36,227 nt of DNA from Desulfobacula sp. Lineage in GTDB: Bacteria > Desulfobacterota > Desulfobacteria > Desulfobacterales > Desulfobacteraceae. The position numbers were made by a program, and so were the translations under genes. Within the stretch, counting starts at the first letter, position 1, and each line of letters begins with the position of its first letter. The stretch covers positions 1 to 36,227 of the forward strand of contig JAMPXP010000034.1 of NCBI GenBank assembly GCA_023701135.1. The letters are read 5' to 3'. The notes under the pieces are model-generated. The model was not told where the DNA came from. It saw only the letters and a program-made list of their open reading frames with translations, and made no database searches. Below, piece by piece: positions 17,131 through 26,588 of this stretch.

Positions 17131-19327
17131 TGGGCACCATTCCCTTTGATTTTTGAATGAACTGATAATGGCGGATACCCTCCGTGATTCCGCCGGCATG
17201 GGAGGCTTTGGCAAAATAAATGCGTTTTGCGGATTTTAACGGCTCAAGCTCAGGTTTATAATTGCCCACGACAACGCCCAGGGGCTCGCCTTTAATCATT
17301 TCCGCGTCATTTCCCGAATCACCGCAGACCAGGATGTTTCCCAGCGGGATACCCCATTTATAACTCAGGTACCGCACCGCTTTCCCCTTGGATGCACGGT
17401 AGGGAAGGATGTCAAGGTATTGATCCTGGGAATAGATCAGGGAATATCGGAACCTGTTTTTGGTCAGGACGTGGTGGATTCTTGCCAGCCTGTCTTTTCC
17501 GGGCTCCATGAAATAGCTCAGTTTATGGGGCCCTTGAACGGCATCCGCCTGGGCGCGGATAAAATCAATCTCTTTGAGCCGCATGGCAATGAGTTCCGGG
17601 TCCCAGCTTTTGGAAATATGGGTTTCCCAGCCCTTGTCATGGTCCAGGGAATCGCCGTAACTGATCCGGCTGCCCACGCCGGAGACAATGATATCCGGTG
17701 TCCTCACCCCGTGGGTCTTGAGAATATCCAGGGCCGATTCAAATACCCTTCCGGTGGCCACAGCAAAACCGATATGCGCTGTATTTTTTGCCAGCAGGTC
17801 CATCAAGATCCCGAGTTCTTCCGGATCTCCCCCCAAAAGGGTGTCGTCAATATCGGTGACCACCATATAGTCCAGTTTGGCCAGCCGTTTGCCGATGCGT
17901 TGCCTGGGTTCAATGGCGGTTATAAATGATTTTTCATATTGGCGGCAGATCTCCCTCACCTCGTCGCAATAGGTTTTGGCATGATTTTTCCAGGAATAGA
18001 ATTTCCGGGTGTTTAAGATACCGTTTTTTGAAAATAAATTCCACTTATCCGGATGAACAATAATATCCTTTACGGCGGATGCTATGGCCGCGGTATCCGT
18101 TGGATCCACCAGGGTTCCGGTCTGGCAGTTGTGAACAATATCCCTTGGGCCTCCGTCATTGGTGGCCACGATGGGCAGGCCGCAGGCAAGGGCTTCCAGC
18201 AGGGTCAGGCCAAAGGGCTCCGTTAGGGCGGGATTGACAAAGACCCCCCTTTTTTCCGCCGCAATCCGGTAGAGTTCCGGAACCTCATGCTCAAAATCAT
18301 GTTGCTTGGGAATGGCCATCTTCCCGTACAGATTGTATTTATCCATCAACAGCAGCATCTGTGTCAGGACATCCCGCTCTGTCTCTTCCTTTTCCGAGAT
18401 ATCTTTCCGGATACCGGCAAAGACGGCAAGGTTGGCCATGGCCTGGAGTTCGGCATCTTCGCCATAGGCCTTTACCAGGCCCTGGATATTCTTTCGCTTA
18501 TCGGGACGGCAAAGGACCAGGACCAGGGGCTTGTCCGGGTGAGTGAAGAACCGGTTTAATTCCTGGTTTACCGAGGCCTTGGCAAAGAGGGCCTCTTCTT
18601 TTTCCCGGCTGCCGGCAAAGGTATCATGGTAATAGGGATAAAACCGGTCCATGCCGATCCCCGGCGGAATGACCCGATATGTCGGCAGGGTCCGGTTGCG
18701 GTAAAGTCCGTACTGGACTTCAATCTCCTGACAAGTGCTGGTGATCACCCTGTCGGCGGATTTCAGAATCTGTTCTTCCGTATCAATGCGGTAGTCGATT
18801 TTCAGCTTTCGGTTCATCTCATGGATATCAACACCTTCCTCCATCAGTCTGGCTTTCTTGGACCGGCCCAGGGAATGGCCGGTATAGACCAGGGGAATAC
18901 CGAAGAAACCGGCCAGCTCCATGGCCACGTATCCCGCATCCGGATAATGACCGTGGACAATATCCGGAATGTTTTTTTCCCGGCGGATGAATTTAATGGT
19001 CTTGTCTACAAATTCATCCAAATGGGGCCAGAGCAATTCTTTGCGGATGTATTTTTTCCCCTCGCATTGGATCCGAACGATGCGGAATTTGTCATTCACC
19101 TGTTCCAGGGGCCGGCTGTAATCATCGGAACAGGATTTGTCCTGGATCAACCGGGTGAATAAATCAATTTTCCGGACCTCATCCATGGCGGACAGGGTTT
19201 TGCATAATTCCACCACGTATTTGACCTGGCCGCCGGTGTCTGCGTCGTGTCCCAGCTCCATGTTCTCGGCCCGGACCAGCCCGTGGATGCTGAACATTTG
19301 AATATAAAGTCCTTTTTCCAAAGCCAT
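17120..19327 (-). CDS. Sucrose-phosphate synthase fused to sucrose-phosphate phosphatase
   Basis: A 735-residue, two-domain cytoplasmic enzyme. Residues 1 to about 455 are a GT4 glycosyltransferase of the sucrose synthase/SPS type: IHGLVRAENMELGHDADTGGQ at the start, VHGHYPDAGYVA, VIPPGIGMDRFYPY and the nucleotide-sugar motif NPALTEPFGLTLLEALACG. A C-terminal HAD phosphatase begins at MVVTDIDDTLLGGD and ends with CGDSGNDAEMI. Together they convert UDP-glucose (or ADP-glucose) and fructose-6-phosphate to sucrose. Both catalytic parts look complete. The ATG at 19327 has GGAGG upstream. Next to an MscS channel and a sucrose phosphorylase, the likely role is sucrose as a compatible solute. Confidence 0.93.
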   Translation of the reverse strand: MALEKGLYIQMFSIHGLVRAENMELGHDADTGGQVKYVVELCKTLSAMDEVRKIDLFTRLIQDKSCSDDYSRPLEQVNDKFRIVRIQCEGKKYIRKELLWPHLDEFVDKTIKFIRREKNIPDIVHGHYPDAGYVAMELAGFFGIPLVYTGHSLGRSKKARLMEEGVDIHEMNRKLKIDYRIDTEEQILKSADRVITSTCQEIEVQYGLYRNRTLPTYRVIPPGIGMDRFYPYYHDTFAGSREKEEALFAKASVNQELNRFFTHPDKPLVLVLCRPDKRKNIQGLVKAYGEDAELQAMANLAVFAGIRKDISEKEETERDVLTQMLLLMDKYNLYGKMAIPKQHDFEHEVPELYRIAAEKRGVFVNPALTEPFGLTLLEALACGLPIVATNDGGPRDIVHNCQTGTLVDPTDTAAIASAVKDIIVHPDKWNLFSKNGILNTRKFYSWKNHAKTYCDEVREICRQYEKSFITAIEPRQRIGKRLAKLDYMVVTDIDDTLLGGDPEELGILMDLLAKNTAHIGFAVATGRVFESALDILKTHGVRTPDIIVSGVGSRISYGDSLDHDKGWETHISKSWDPELIAMRLKEIDFIRAQADAVQGPHKLSYFMEPGKDRLARIHHVLTKNRFRYSLIYSQDQYLDILPYRASKGKAVRYLSYKWGIPLGNILVCGDSGNDAEMIKGEPLGVVVGNYKPELEPLKSAKRIYFAKASHAGGITEGIRHYQFIQKSKGMVPNDN

Positions 19328-19385
19328 GTTTTGTCCCTCCTTTCGAATTCATCCCGGGATGCCGTCGTTTTGGGGCGATGTTTTT

Positions 19386-20309
19386 TTAATCGGTTGCGGT
19401 TTCGGGCTGTTGAGGTTTTGCCGTCAAGTTCGGATCAAAGGACTTGCTGTTCTCTCCAAAATAAATGGAACGGTGTGGAAAGGGGATTTCAATATGATGC
19501 GCATCAAAGGAGAGTTTGATTCTTCGCAGGTATTCCCGTCCCACCTCCCATTGCCGGATGGGCTTTGTCTTGATCCGGCCTTTAATGATGACGGAAGATT
19601 CGCTGAATTTGTCTAATCCGAAAATATCCGGGTCTTCAAGCATGAGCGGGCCATAGGTTTCATCTTCCCGCATCTCTTTTCCGACCTGTTTCATGATGTC
19701 GATGACATGGTCGGTGTTTTCCTTATAGGCAACCCCTATCTCAAAAATATAGGCAGACCATTCATTGGTCAAATTGCTCAAGGTGGTGATATTTCCATTG
19801 GGGAAGATGTGAACGGCACCCCCTAAATCCCGGAGAACCGTGGTGCGGAAATTGATTTTTTCCACAAGTCCTCCCGTCCCGTTGACAAGGGCAACATCCC
19901 CCACCCGGATCTGGTTTTCCAGGATGATGAAAAAACCGGCAATGATATCGCGAACCAGATTCTGGGCCCCGAACCCGATGGCAAGGCCGACAACCCCCGC
20001 ACTGGCGATAATGGGTCCGATTTCAACGCCGAATTCCCTCAGCATCATCAGGCCGATGGTCAGCCAGAGGGCAATCAACAGGGCCTGCCTGATCAGGCGG
20101 ACAAGGGTTTCAATCCGTTTCTGGGATTCCGAAGGCGGCTCTTCCGCTGTCCGGCTTTTTAGGATCAGGTTTTTTTCAAGCCGCTGAACGGATTTATAAA
20201 GCAGCTTCATGGCAATCCATGAAAAAACAATCATCATGGAGATGCGCAGGCTTGTCTTTATAATGGTCTCCCAGGCCACATCACCCAGAAGGCCATAAAT
20301 GTAATTCAT
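19386..20309 (-). CDS. Small-conductance mechanosensitive channel, MscS family
   Basis: A 307-residue inner-membrane channel that opens when turgor rises. Three N-terminal helices (about residues 15-35, 70-90, 95-125) lead to the pore-lining helix (GVVGLAIGFGAQNLVRDIIAGFF), then the MscS beta domain (NQIRVGDVALVNGTGGLVEKINFRTTVLRD-type sequence) and a mixed alpha/beta vestibule to about residue 285. The pore helix and beta domain match the family closely. It lies 26 bp after the hibernation factor and 58 bp before the sucrose-phosphate synthase on the same strand. This fits a joint response to osmotic change. Confidence 0.93.
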   Translation of the reverse strand: MNYIYGLLGDVAWETIIKTSLRISMMIVFSWIAMKLLYKSVQRLEKNLILKSRTAEEPPSESQKRIETLVRLIRQALLIALWLTIGLMMLREFGVEIGPIIASAGVVGLAIGFGAQNLVRDIIAGFFIILENQIRVGDVALVNGTGGLVEKINFRTTVLRDLGGAVHIFPNGNITTLSNLTNEWSAYIFEIGVAYKENTDHVIDIMKQVGKEMREDETYGPLMLEDPDIFGLDKFSESSVIIKGRIKTKPIRQWEVGREYLRRIKLSFDAHHIEIPFPHRSIYFGENSKSFDPNLTAKPQQPETATD

Positions 20310-20335
20310 GTCACTCTCCCTGCTTCAGTAGGGTT

Positions 20336-20695
20336 TTATCCGTCAATGACGTCGGGAGACTCCGGGGCCTGGCCGTTGGTTTTAATGCTTTCCTTATCCC
20401 CTGCAAGGTGACGTCTCTGCTTGTCCTTGTATTTTCTGATCTGAAGCTTAACCTTTTCCGCCAGGGCATCAATGGCGGCATACATATTGTTCTCAGCCTC
20501 CTCTGTTGCATTGATTCTGATTTTATCGCAGGTCATATTGACATCTGCAATATGACGCAATTTTTCAACGGACAGGACGATATGGGCATCTGCTTCTGAA
20601 TCCAGCATTTTATCCAGTTTTTCGAATTTTTCAGAAACGTGAGATTTCAGTGCCTCGGAAGAATTTAAGTTTTTAAATGTGATGGCAATTTGCAT
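20336..20695 (-). CDS. hpf: Ribosome hibernation promoting factor (short HPF/RaiA type)
   Basis: A 119-residue protein with the beta-alpha-beta-beta-beta-alpha fold of HPF/YfiA: MQIAITFKNLNSSEALKSHV, then KLDKMLD, and the basic C-terminal helix YAAIDALAEKVKLQIRKYKD that contacts 16S rRNA. It lacks the dimerisation domain of long HPFs and ends in a polar tail. It would dock in the decoding region of idle ribosomes. ATG 20695 is preceded by GGAGG. It lies between a PurF-like gene and an MscS channel; the 102-bp upstream gap could hold its own promoter, but I see only weak candidates. Confidence 0.93.
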   Translation of the reverse strand: MQIAITFKNLNSSEALKSHVSEKFEKLDKMLDSEADAHIVLSVEKLRHIADVNMTCDKIRINATEEAENNMYAAIDALAEKVKLQIRKYKDKQRRHLAGDKESIKTNGQAPESPDVIDG

Positions 20696-20797
20696 GGGAA
20701 CCTCCGGAAAAAGATGAACAGTTGCCTATACCGTAACATATCCCCCGGGCCATATCAATGATTGAAACAGGTCCTGAATTATTTTATTCCGCCGGAT

Positions 20798-22201
20798 TTA
20801 ATAATAGCCGGAACCGTCCCAACAATGGGTGCAAAGTCTGTTTTTGGGAAGGCCGATGGCGGCCACCAGGTCTTCCAGGGTCTGGTAGCGGAGGCTGGTC
20901 AGGTTCAGCCGCCGGGTGATCTTTTCCACCATGGCCGAATGTTTGTCTGATCCGTCAATGGCATAATCCGTAAGATCCGGATCCTCCATGCCTTCAATGT
21001 CATAAATGGCTTTTCGGCCGGCCAGGTCAAGGGTGGAGCGAGAGGTGGAAAAATTTAAAAAAATGCAGGGGTAGATGAGGCAGGGGCAGGCAATCCGCAT
21101 ATGAAGTTCCTTTGCTCCGTATTCATAGAGGATCTTTGTATGGTCCTTGAGCTGGGTTCCCCTGACAACGGAATCATCGCAGAAAAGGATTCGCTTTCCT
21201 TTGATAATCTCTTTTACAGGGATCAGCTTCATCTGGGCCACCAGGTCCCGCATCTCCTGGTTCTGGGGCATGAAACTACGGGGCCAGGTGGGCGTATATT
21301 TGACATAGGGCCTCATATACGGGATCCGGCTTTCATTGGCAAAGCCGATGGCATGGCCGATGCCGGAATCCGGAATACCGGCCACCAGGTCCACGGATTC
21401 CGTTTCCCTTTTTGCCAGGGCGGCTCCGCAATGATACCGGACGGTTTCCGTGTTGATGCCTTCATAGGAGGAGGCCGGATACCCGTAATACACCCATAAA
21501 AACGAGCAGATCTGCATGTCTTTTACCGGAGGCCGGACCTGCTCAAATCCATCGGGGGATAAGCGGACGATTTCTTTGGGGCCCACATCATATTCCGCTT
21601 CAAAGCCCAGATTTGAAAATGCGCAGGATTCAGAACTGGCTGCATAGGCGTCACTGCGTTTCCCGATGATGATGGGCGTTCTTCCCAGCCGATCCCGTGC
21701 TGCAAAAATACCGTTTTCCGTCAGCACCAGCATGGAGCAGGATCCTTTGATTTTTTCCTGGGCATTTGAAATCCCCTCGTCAAAAGACCCTTTCTGGCTG
21801 ATGAGAACGGCAACCATCTCCGTGGGATTGATATCCCCCCCGCTGGTTTCGGCAAAATGGATATTCTGGGAAAACGCATCCCTGGCCAATTCATCCAGGT
21901 TGGCAATTTTCCCCACGGTGACCACGGCAAATTTGCCCAGGTGGGAATGGATGATAATGGGCTGGGAATCAGTGTCACTGATCACTCCTATCCCCATATT
22001 GCCGGTCAGTTCGGAAACATCGGGATCAAATTTTGATCTGAAATAATTGTTTTCAAGGCTGTGAATGCTTCGGTGAAATTCTGTTTTATCAAGGGTGGCC
22101 ATTCCTCCGCGCCGGGTTCCCAGGTGAGACAGGTAATCTGTCCCGTAAAAAAGGTCCTTATTGCATGCTCTTTTTGATGTACAACCGAAAAAACCGCCCA
22201 T
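20798..22201 (-). CDS. PurF-like amidophosphoribosyltransferase paralogue without catalytic Cys
   Basis: A 467-residue homologue of glutamine PRPP amidotransferase. The N-terminal Ntn domain starts MGGFFGCTSK, where true enzymes expose Cys in a CGIFG motif: Gly occupies the nucleophile position and the first Cys is residue 7. The phosphoribosyltransferase PRPP loop is intact (RILFCDDSVVRGTQ, 337-350). Four cysteines corresponding to the 4Fe-4S ligands of Bacillus PurF are present (Cys232, Cys379, Cys457, Cys460). It could use free ammonia, act on another phosphoribosyl substrate or be regulatory. A normal purF is expected elsewhere. It follows the SDR-like gene by 27 bp on the same strand. 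Confidence 0.85.
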   Translation of the reverse strand: MGGFFGCTSKRACNKDLFYGTDYLSHLGTRRGGMATLDKTEFHRSIHSLENNYFRSKFDPDVSELTGNMGIGVISDTDSQPIIIHSHLGKFAVVTVGKIANLDELARDAFSQNIHFAETSGGDINPTEMVAVLISQKGSFDEGISNAQEKIKGSCSMLVLTENGIFAARDRLGRTPIIIGKRSDAYAASSESCAFSNLGFEAEYDVGPKEIVRLSPDGFEQVRPPVKDMQICSFLWVYYGYPASSYEGINTETVRYHCGAALAKRETESVDLVAGIPDSGIGHAIGFANESRIPYMRPYVKYTPTWPRSFMPQNQEMRDLVAQMKLIPVKEIIKGKRILFCDDSVVRGTQLKDHTKILYEYGAKELHMRIACPCLIYPCIFLNFSTSRSTLDLAGRKAIYDIEGMEDPDLTDYAIDGSDKHSAMVEKITRRLNLTSLRYQTLEDLVAAIGLPKNRLCTHCWDGSGYY

Positions 22202-22228
22202 GGGTGTTCTTCTCCGTTTTGTTTAGGG

Positions 22229-23836
22229 TTACCAGTCAATGGGAAAATAATCCTTTAAAAATTTGCCGCACCAGTGTTTTCCGGTCAGGATGCCGTCAAA
22301 AAACGGATCGCAGACCCTGGCAGCCCCATCCACGATATCCAGGGGCGGCTGGAAATCATGGATCTCCTGTTTTTGCCGGGCCAGGACGGCCGGGTCCTCG
22401 TCAGTGACCCATCCCGTATCCACGGCATTCATGAAGATACCGAATTTGGCCAGATCTCCTGCGGCCGTATGGGTCAGCATGTTGAGAGCCGCCTTGGCCA
22501 TATTGGTGTGGGGATGGCGGCTGTCTTTTTTAAACCTGAGAAATTTGCCTTCCATGGCCGAGACATTGACAATGTGTTTCTGCCCTGTGTTATCCCGCTT
22601 CATGAGGTCTTCCATGCGGTTGCACAGCACAAAGGGGGCCACGGCATTGACCAGTTGGATTTCCAGCATTTCCGAGGTTTCAATTTCTCCCAGTTTCAGA
22701 CGCCAGGAATTGATGTTTCTCAAATCTACCTGCTGAAGATCGGCATCCAGCCGTGCTTCCGGGAAAACCTCGGGCGCATTCAGGGTATGGTCATAGGAAT
22801 AGGGAATCTGGGACAGTTGGGCCGACAGGCGCAGGCCCACTCCGGGGGCTGTGCCGTTCCAGGTAACGGGCAGGGCGGTTTCCCGGCCCACATGGTTTGG
22901 CTGATGGCATTCCAGCTCACCCAGGCAGTCCTGGTATTGGCGGAGAAGGGATTGGGCGGCTACAGGCAGATCCTTCACCTCCCGGTTTTCGGTTCCCATG
23001 AGATGGGCATAAAACCCCGGCGGTCTTCGCACCGTCTGGGCCGCATTGTTGATGAGGATATCCAGTCGCTGATAGGTCTGTTTGATATACTCGCAGAAGA
23101 GTTCCACACTGGGGATATGGCGCAGATCCAGCCCATAGATCTGAAGCCTGTAGCCCCAGCCGGAAAAATCCGCCTCCTTTGAAAACCGCAGGGCCGAGTC
23201 CTTGGGAAACCGCGTCGTGGCAATGACCCTGGCTCCGGCCCGGAGCATCATGAGGGTTGCCTGGTAGCCGATCTTGAGCCGGGACCCGGTGATGAGGGCC
23301 GTCCGGCCGTCCAGGGGAGCGGTCTGGAACCGTTTCCGGTAATTGAAGTCTGCGCATTCCGGGCACAGGGCATCATAAAAATGGTGGAGTTCCGTAAATT
23401 CAGCCTTGCAGATATAGCAGTTCCGCTGCTTTTCCAGCCTTTTCCGGGGGATCTCGGCTTCCGGCCCGGCCTTGTCCCCTGAAATCTGCCTGGGCGCCTG
23501 GAAGACCTCGGCCTCCCGGGCTTTCCGGATGCCCGTGTCCCCCCGGAGGCCCCGCTCATGGGTGACAACGGCCAGGCGCGCCAGCCTTTTTTTGTCCTTG
23601 TTCCGTTTTTTGATTTCTTTCCGGTCCGGCCGGGAAATTTTCCCGGCCGCCGTGATCAGGGCAATCCGTTCCGGCTCCGACAGGCCTGCCAGGAGTCCGG
23701 AATTCTCTGCCAGGCTTTCCAGAAGAGGGATGCAGTTTCGGACGGCGGACAGGGGGTCCTGTCCGGTTTTTTCAATGTGAGTGTTCTGTTCCGGGTCGAT
23801 GGGGTCACCTTTATCTTCTGCGGCCCGATCAAGCAT
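22229..23836 (-). CDS. SDR-fold protein with N-terminal zinc finger
   Basis: A 535-residue protein. The first ~135 residues are charged and helical; a CxxC-x14-CxxC zinc-finger-like cluster follows (Cys140, Cys143, Cys158, Cys161), then a Rossmann domain with TGSRLKIG and NNAAQ motifs of short-chain dehydrogenases. The catalytic Tyr of YxxxK is replaced: the segment reads [11 protein letters not shown], with Thr four residues before Lys. The middle carries an extra ~100-residue insertion. The ATG at 23836 is preferred over the GTG at 23845 because AGGTGG sits at the right distance. The enzyme reaction is unknown and may not be classical oxidoreduction. It heads the operon continuing into the PurF-like gene. 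Confidence 0.78.
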   Translation of the reverse strand: MLDRAAEDKGDPIDPEQNTHIEKTGQDPLSAVRNCIPLLESLAENSGLLAGLSEPERIALITAAGKISRPDRKEIKKRNKDKKRLARLAVVTHERGLRGDTGIRKAREAEVFQAPRQISGDKAGPEAEIPRKRLEKQRNCYICKAEFTELHHFYDALCPECADFNYRKRFQTAPLDGRTALITGSRLKIGYQATLMMLRAGARVIATTRFPKDSALRFSKEADFSGWGYRLQIYGLDLRHIPSVELFCEYIKQTYQRLDILINNAAQTVRRPPGFYAHLMGTENREVKDLPVAAQSLLRQYQDCLGELECHQPNHVGRETALPVTWNGTAPGVGLRLSAQLSQIPYSYDHTLNAPEVFPEARLDADLQQVDLRNINSWRLKLGEIETSEMLEIQLVNAVAPFVLCNRMEDLMKRDNTGQKHIVNVSAMEGKFLRFKKDSRHPHTNMAKAALNMLTHTAAGDLAKFGIFMNAVDTGWVTDEDPAVLARQKQEIHDFQPPLDIVDGAARVCDPFFDGILTGKHWCGKFLKDYFPIDW

Positions 23837-23865
23837 ATGGGCCACCTGTGTTTAAAAGAATGAAA

Positions 23866-23894
23866 TTATTATAGATTTTTCACACCTTTGTCAA
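23866..23894 (-). promoter_or_regulatory. Promoter of the SDR/PurF-like/hpf/MscS/sucrose operon
   Basis: On the minus strand a perfect TTGACA (23894-23889) is followed after 17 bases by TAATAA (23871-23866). An overlapping TATAAT sits at 15 bases. The start codon follows about 30 bases later. It is back to back with the SPFH promoter. Confidence 0.6.
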
Positions 23895-23934
23895 TCCGGC
23901 TCCCGGCAAAAATTTTTTGACCGAACCTCTTTTC

Positions 23935-23963
23935 TTGACAGAATGCCGCAATTGTCGCATACA
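23935..23963 (+). promoter_or_regulatory. Promoter of the SPFH/zinc-ribbon gene
   Basis: A perfect TTGACA (23935-23940) is followed after exactly 17 bases by CATACA (23958-23963). About 42 bases later comes the ATG at 24006 with AGGAG in front of it. Confidence 0.55.
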
Positions 23964-24005
23964 GAAAAAGACCACACCTTACCCCGATTCAATCAGGAGA
24001 AACAC

Positions 24006-25124
24006 ATGGGAACGAACAATATCGTATTTCTGGAAGTTCTGGAATGGTTTGACAAAACCGGCCGGGAAATGGTTCAGCGCCTTCCGGCCGAAGGCTCGGC
24101 AGAAATCAAATTCGGAGCCCAGATGATTGTCCGGGAGAACCAGGCCGGGATCTTCTTTTATAATGGAAAGGCCCTCCATGTGTTCGGGCCTGGGCGGCAT
24201 ACCCTGAAAACCGCCAATATTCCCGTCCTCAACAAGATGCTGGCCCTTCCCTGGGGCTTGACCAGCCCCTTGCGGGCCGAAGCGTATTTCATCAATATGA
24301 AAATTTTCCCGGATTTGAAATGGGGGACCCGGGACCCCGTGGCCTTTAAGGATAAAGAACTGGGTCTGATCCGGCTTCGGGCCTTCGGCATGTTTAATAT
24401 CCGGGTCATCCAGCCCCTTTTGTTCATCAATTCCCTTATCGGCACCGTGGCCGGGTTCACCACCTCGGATCTTGAAGAATATCTTGGGCGAGTCATTGTT
24501 TCCCGGTTCAATGATTATATGGGAGAAAACCTGGATACCATTTTGAATCTTCCGGGCAATTATGAAGCCTGGGCCGGCGGGCTGAAGAAAAATCTCAGGG
24601 ATGATTTCAGCCGGTTCGGCCTGGGGCTGACGGATCTGTTTATAACCGCCATCACCCCTCCCGAGGAAGTCCAGAAGCGCATGGATGATAAAAGCGCCCT
24701 GGGCCTGTTTGAGGACATGAACAAGCTCATGCAGTTAAAAGCCGCCGCTGCCATGGAAAAAGCAGCGGAAAACCCCGGAGCTGCCGGACATGCCATGGGC
24801 ATGGGGCTTGGCTGGATGATCCCGCCCATGGTATCAAAAATCATGGATGAAACGTCGGCCGGGCCGGGGAAAAATTTGTCTCAATGCCCGGATTGCAGCC
24901 GTGCTGTTCCTGAAGATGCGGGGTTCTGCCCCTTTTGCGGCCACCAGATCATTGTGTTTTCCCAATGTGTGACCTGTCATAAAAATCTGCCGCCCAATGC
25001 CCGGTTCTGTTCCCGGTGCGGTACACCGGTGAGCCCCCAAAAAACCGCCCGTCTCTGCAAGGCCTGCGGCACAGAAAACCTGGTTCAATCGACCTATTGC
25101 AACCACTGCGGTGAACGCCTCTGA
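24006..25124 (+). CDS. SPFH-domain protein with C-terminal zinc ribbons
   Basis: A 372-residue protein. Residues about 1-250 match the SPFH/virion-core (YdjI-like) family: an IKFGAQMIVRENQAGIFFYNGKAL strand region, FGPGRHTLKTANIP, then a long helical segment. An Ala- and Met-rich helix follows (AAAAMEKAAENPGAAGHAMGMG). Three double-cysteine zinc ribbons close the protein (CPDC...CPFCG, CVTC...CSRCG, CKACG...CNHCG). SPFH proteins form rings or scaffolds at membranes. I chose ATG 24006 because AGGAG lies upstream and the domain starts there; an earlier ATG at 23943 lies inside the promoter. It is the only gene of its transcript. Confidence 0.85.
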   Translation: MGTNNIVFLEVLEWFDKTGREMVQRLPAEGSAEIKFGAQMIVRENQAGIFFYNGKALHVFGPGRHTLKTANIPVLNKMLALPWGLTSPLRAEAYFINMKIFPDLKWGTRDPVAFKDKELGLIRLRAFGMFNIRVIQPLLFINSLIGTVAGFTTSDLEEYLGRVIVSRFNDYMGENLDTILNLPGNYEAWAGGLKKNLRDDFSRFGLGLTDLFITAITPPEEVQKRMDDKSALGLFEDMNKLMQLKAAAAMEKAAENPGAAGHAMGMGLGWMIPPMVSKIMDETSAGPGKNLSQCPDCSRAVPEDAGFCPFCGHQIIVFSQCVTCHKNLPPNARFCSRCGTPVSPQKTARLCKACGTENLVQSTYCNHCGERL

Positions 25125-25187
25125 GCATAAGATGGATAAGCGGCGCCGTTGATCCGGGCGGCAGGTTTTGATTAAAAAAGCATAGGC

Positions 25188-26390
25188 TCAATCCGCCTTT
25201 CCGGCCACCACATAAACGGGATCAGCCTCCCGGAGCCGGGGGAAATATTTATCCTCAATCGGCCTTGGGTATCCCCTGACGGACAGGGTCTCTATATCGT
25301 GAAACCGGCCTGATTCCGCAAAAAACCGGGTGACCAGCCCCAGACGCTCAAACTCGTGCAGATCCGCCCATATCCGGATGGCCTTTTCCGGGAACCACCG
25401 GTTTGAAAACCCCATGACCAGATTTCCGCCGGGCTTCAATACCCGGGCCGCTTCTCTGAAGACCGTTATCGGATCGGTCAGATATTCAACAGACAGGGAG
25501 CAGAGAATGGTGTCAAAAAAATGATCCGGATAGGGCAGGACCGGATTCCGGTTCAGGTTCTGAACAATGAAGCGGGTCAGTGACGGGTTGTCCTTCATTT
25601 CAGCGGCATTCATCCCCAGGCCGTAAACCGATGCCGGCTCCGGATGCTCAGGCAGGTGAGAAACCCAGCCTGCCATGAGGTCCAGAACGGTATCCCCGGT
25701 TTTCAAAAACCGTGAGTAAAGGTCGGCCAGGTTTTTGCTTGCGGTTGTGTCAATATGATGGACAAACCGGTTTGTTTTATAGAAGTCTTCGTCCGGATCA
25801 GCGTTTGTCCGGTCAAAGGCCGGGCCGTAGAAAGGATGGGCCGGGGTATCGGGGTCAAGGGCCTGCATGCCCGGCCCCTTTAAGATGATATCCATCCAGT
25901 CCGTAGAGGTTCCGCCCCGTTCGCAGGGTTTTAAGGAGGTCTCTAAAAACCGGATAGAGATCTTCATCCCGACATCAGCCATGGGATGATTCAGGTCTGC
26001 CGTAAAATCCGATGGGGTCAGCTCCTTCAGGCGAAAGGGAGAAAGGGTACTGGTAAAAACGCCGGGAAGCCCGGAAATGATTCCCTGGGGATAGTACCTG
26101 CCCGGCCGGAGACTGTCCGGATCAACAGAATGCAGCAAGCGGCGCAAGGGAAGGGTGACTACCCTTTTGGGATCATAGGGGCCGGTCAGTTCCCCCGGTT
26201 TTACAGACAGGACAAAGGTCTCTTTTATCCGGGACGGTTCAGGCCATTTCTCAAATATGGAACCGGGAAAACTATCCCGGTAAGAATTGACATTTTCCGC
26301 CAGAAAAATCTCGGTATGACGGATCCGGTTCTTTTCCCAGGCGATTTCGATTAAAAGGTCGGCCAGGGCGCAACAATCCAATGGTTTCAT
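25188..26390 (-). CDS. FKBP-like domain fused to a SAM methyltransferase
   Basis: A 400-residue protein. The N-terminal half ends in a SlyD/FKBP-type segment (SPSDFTADLNHPMADVGMKI, compare DFNHPLAG of SlyD) preceded by a leader-like region with LRPGRYYPQG. The C-terminal half is a methyltransferase: motif I is weakened to TVLDLMAGWVSHLPEH, followed by LPYPDHFFDTILCSLSVEYLTDP and ARVLKPGGNLVMGFSNRW. Such fusions occur in several bacteria, and the substrate is unknown. The start is ATG 26390 behind GGAG; the TTG 12 bases earlier is rejected. It converges on the SPFH gene. No strong terminator is visible in the 63-bp gap. Confidence 0.8.
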   Translation of the reverse strand: MKPLDCCALADLLIEIAWEKNRIRHTEIFLAENVNSYRDSFPGSIFEKWPEPSRIKETFVLSVKPGELTGPYDPKRVVTLPLRRLLHSVDPDSLRPGRYYPQGIISGLPGVFTSTLSPFRLKELTPSDFTADLNHPMADVGMKISIRFLETSLKPCERGGTSTDWMDIILKGPGMQALDPDTPAHPFYGPAFDRTNADPDEDFYKTNRFVHHIDTTASKNLADLYSRFLKTGDTVLDLMAGWVSHLPEHPEPASVYGLGMNAAEMKDNPSLTRFIVQNLNRNPVLPYPDHFFDTILCSLSVEYLTDPITVFREAARVLKPGGNLVMGFSNRWFPEKAIRIWADLHEFERLGLVTRFFAESGRFHDIETLSVRGYPRPIEDKYFPRLREADPVYVVAGKAD

Positions 26391-26588
26391 ATGATTCTCC
26401 AATCGGCCCAGGACTTTTATCGGTTTCAGCAGGCGCCCTCCTTTTATGGCTTTTCATCACCATAAATCCGCCTGTCGGTGTATGTTTTTTAATTTAAGGC
26501 AGGCTTGACATTTTTCAATCCTTGGCAAGGAGGTATGGCCGCTTATTTTTGCTTGAATCGTTTGGGCATCCGGGGTAAACATAATGAA

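Noticed and set aside
22274-23182. 302-residue plus-strand open frame
   Set aside because: Antisense to the SDR-like gene, without a ribosome binding site or family resemblance; a shadow favoured by the base composition.
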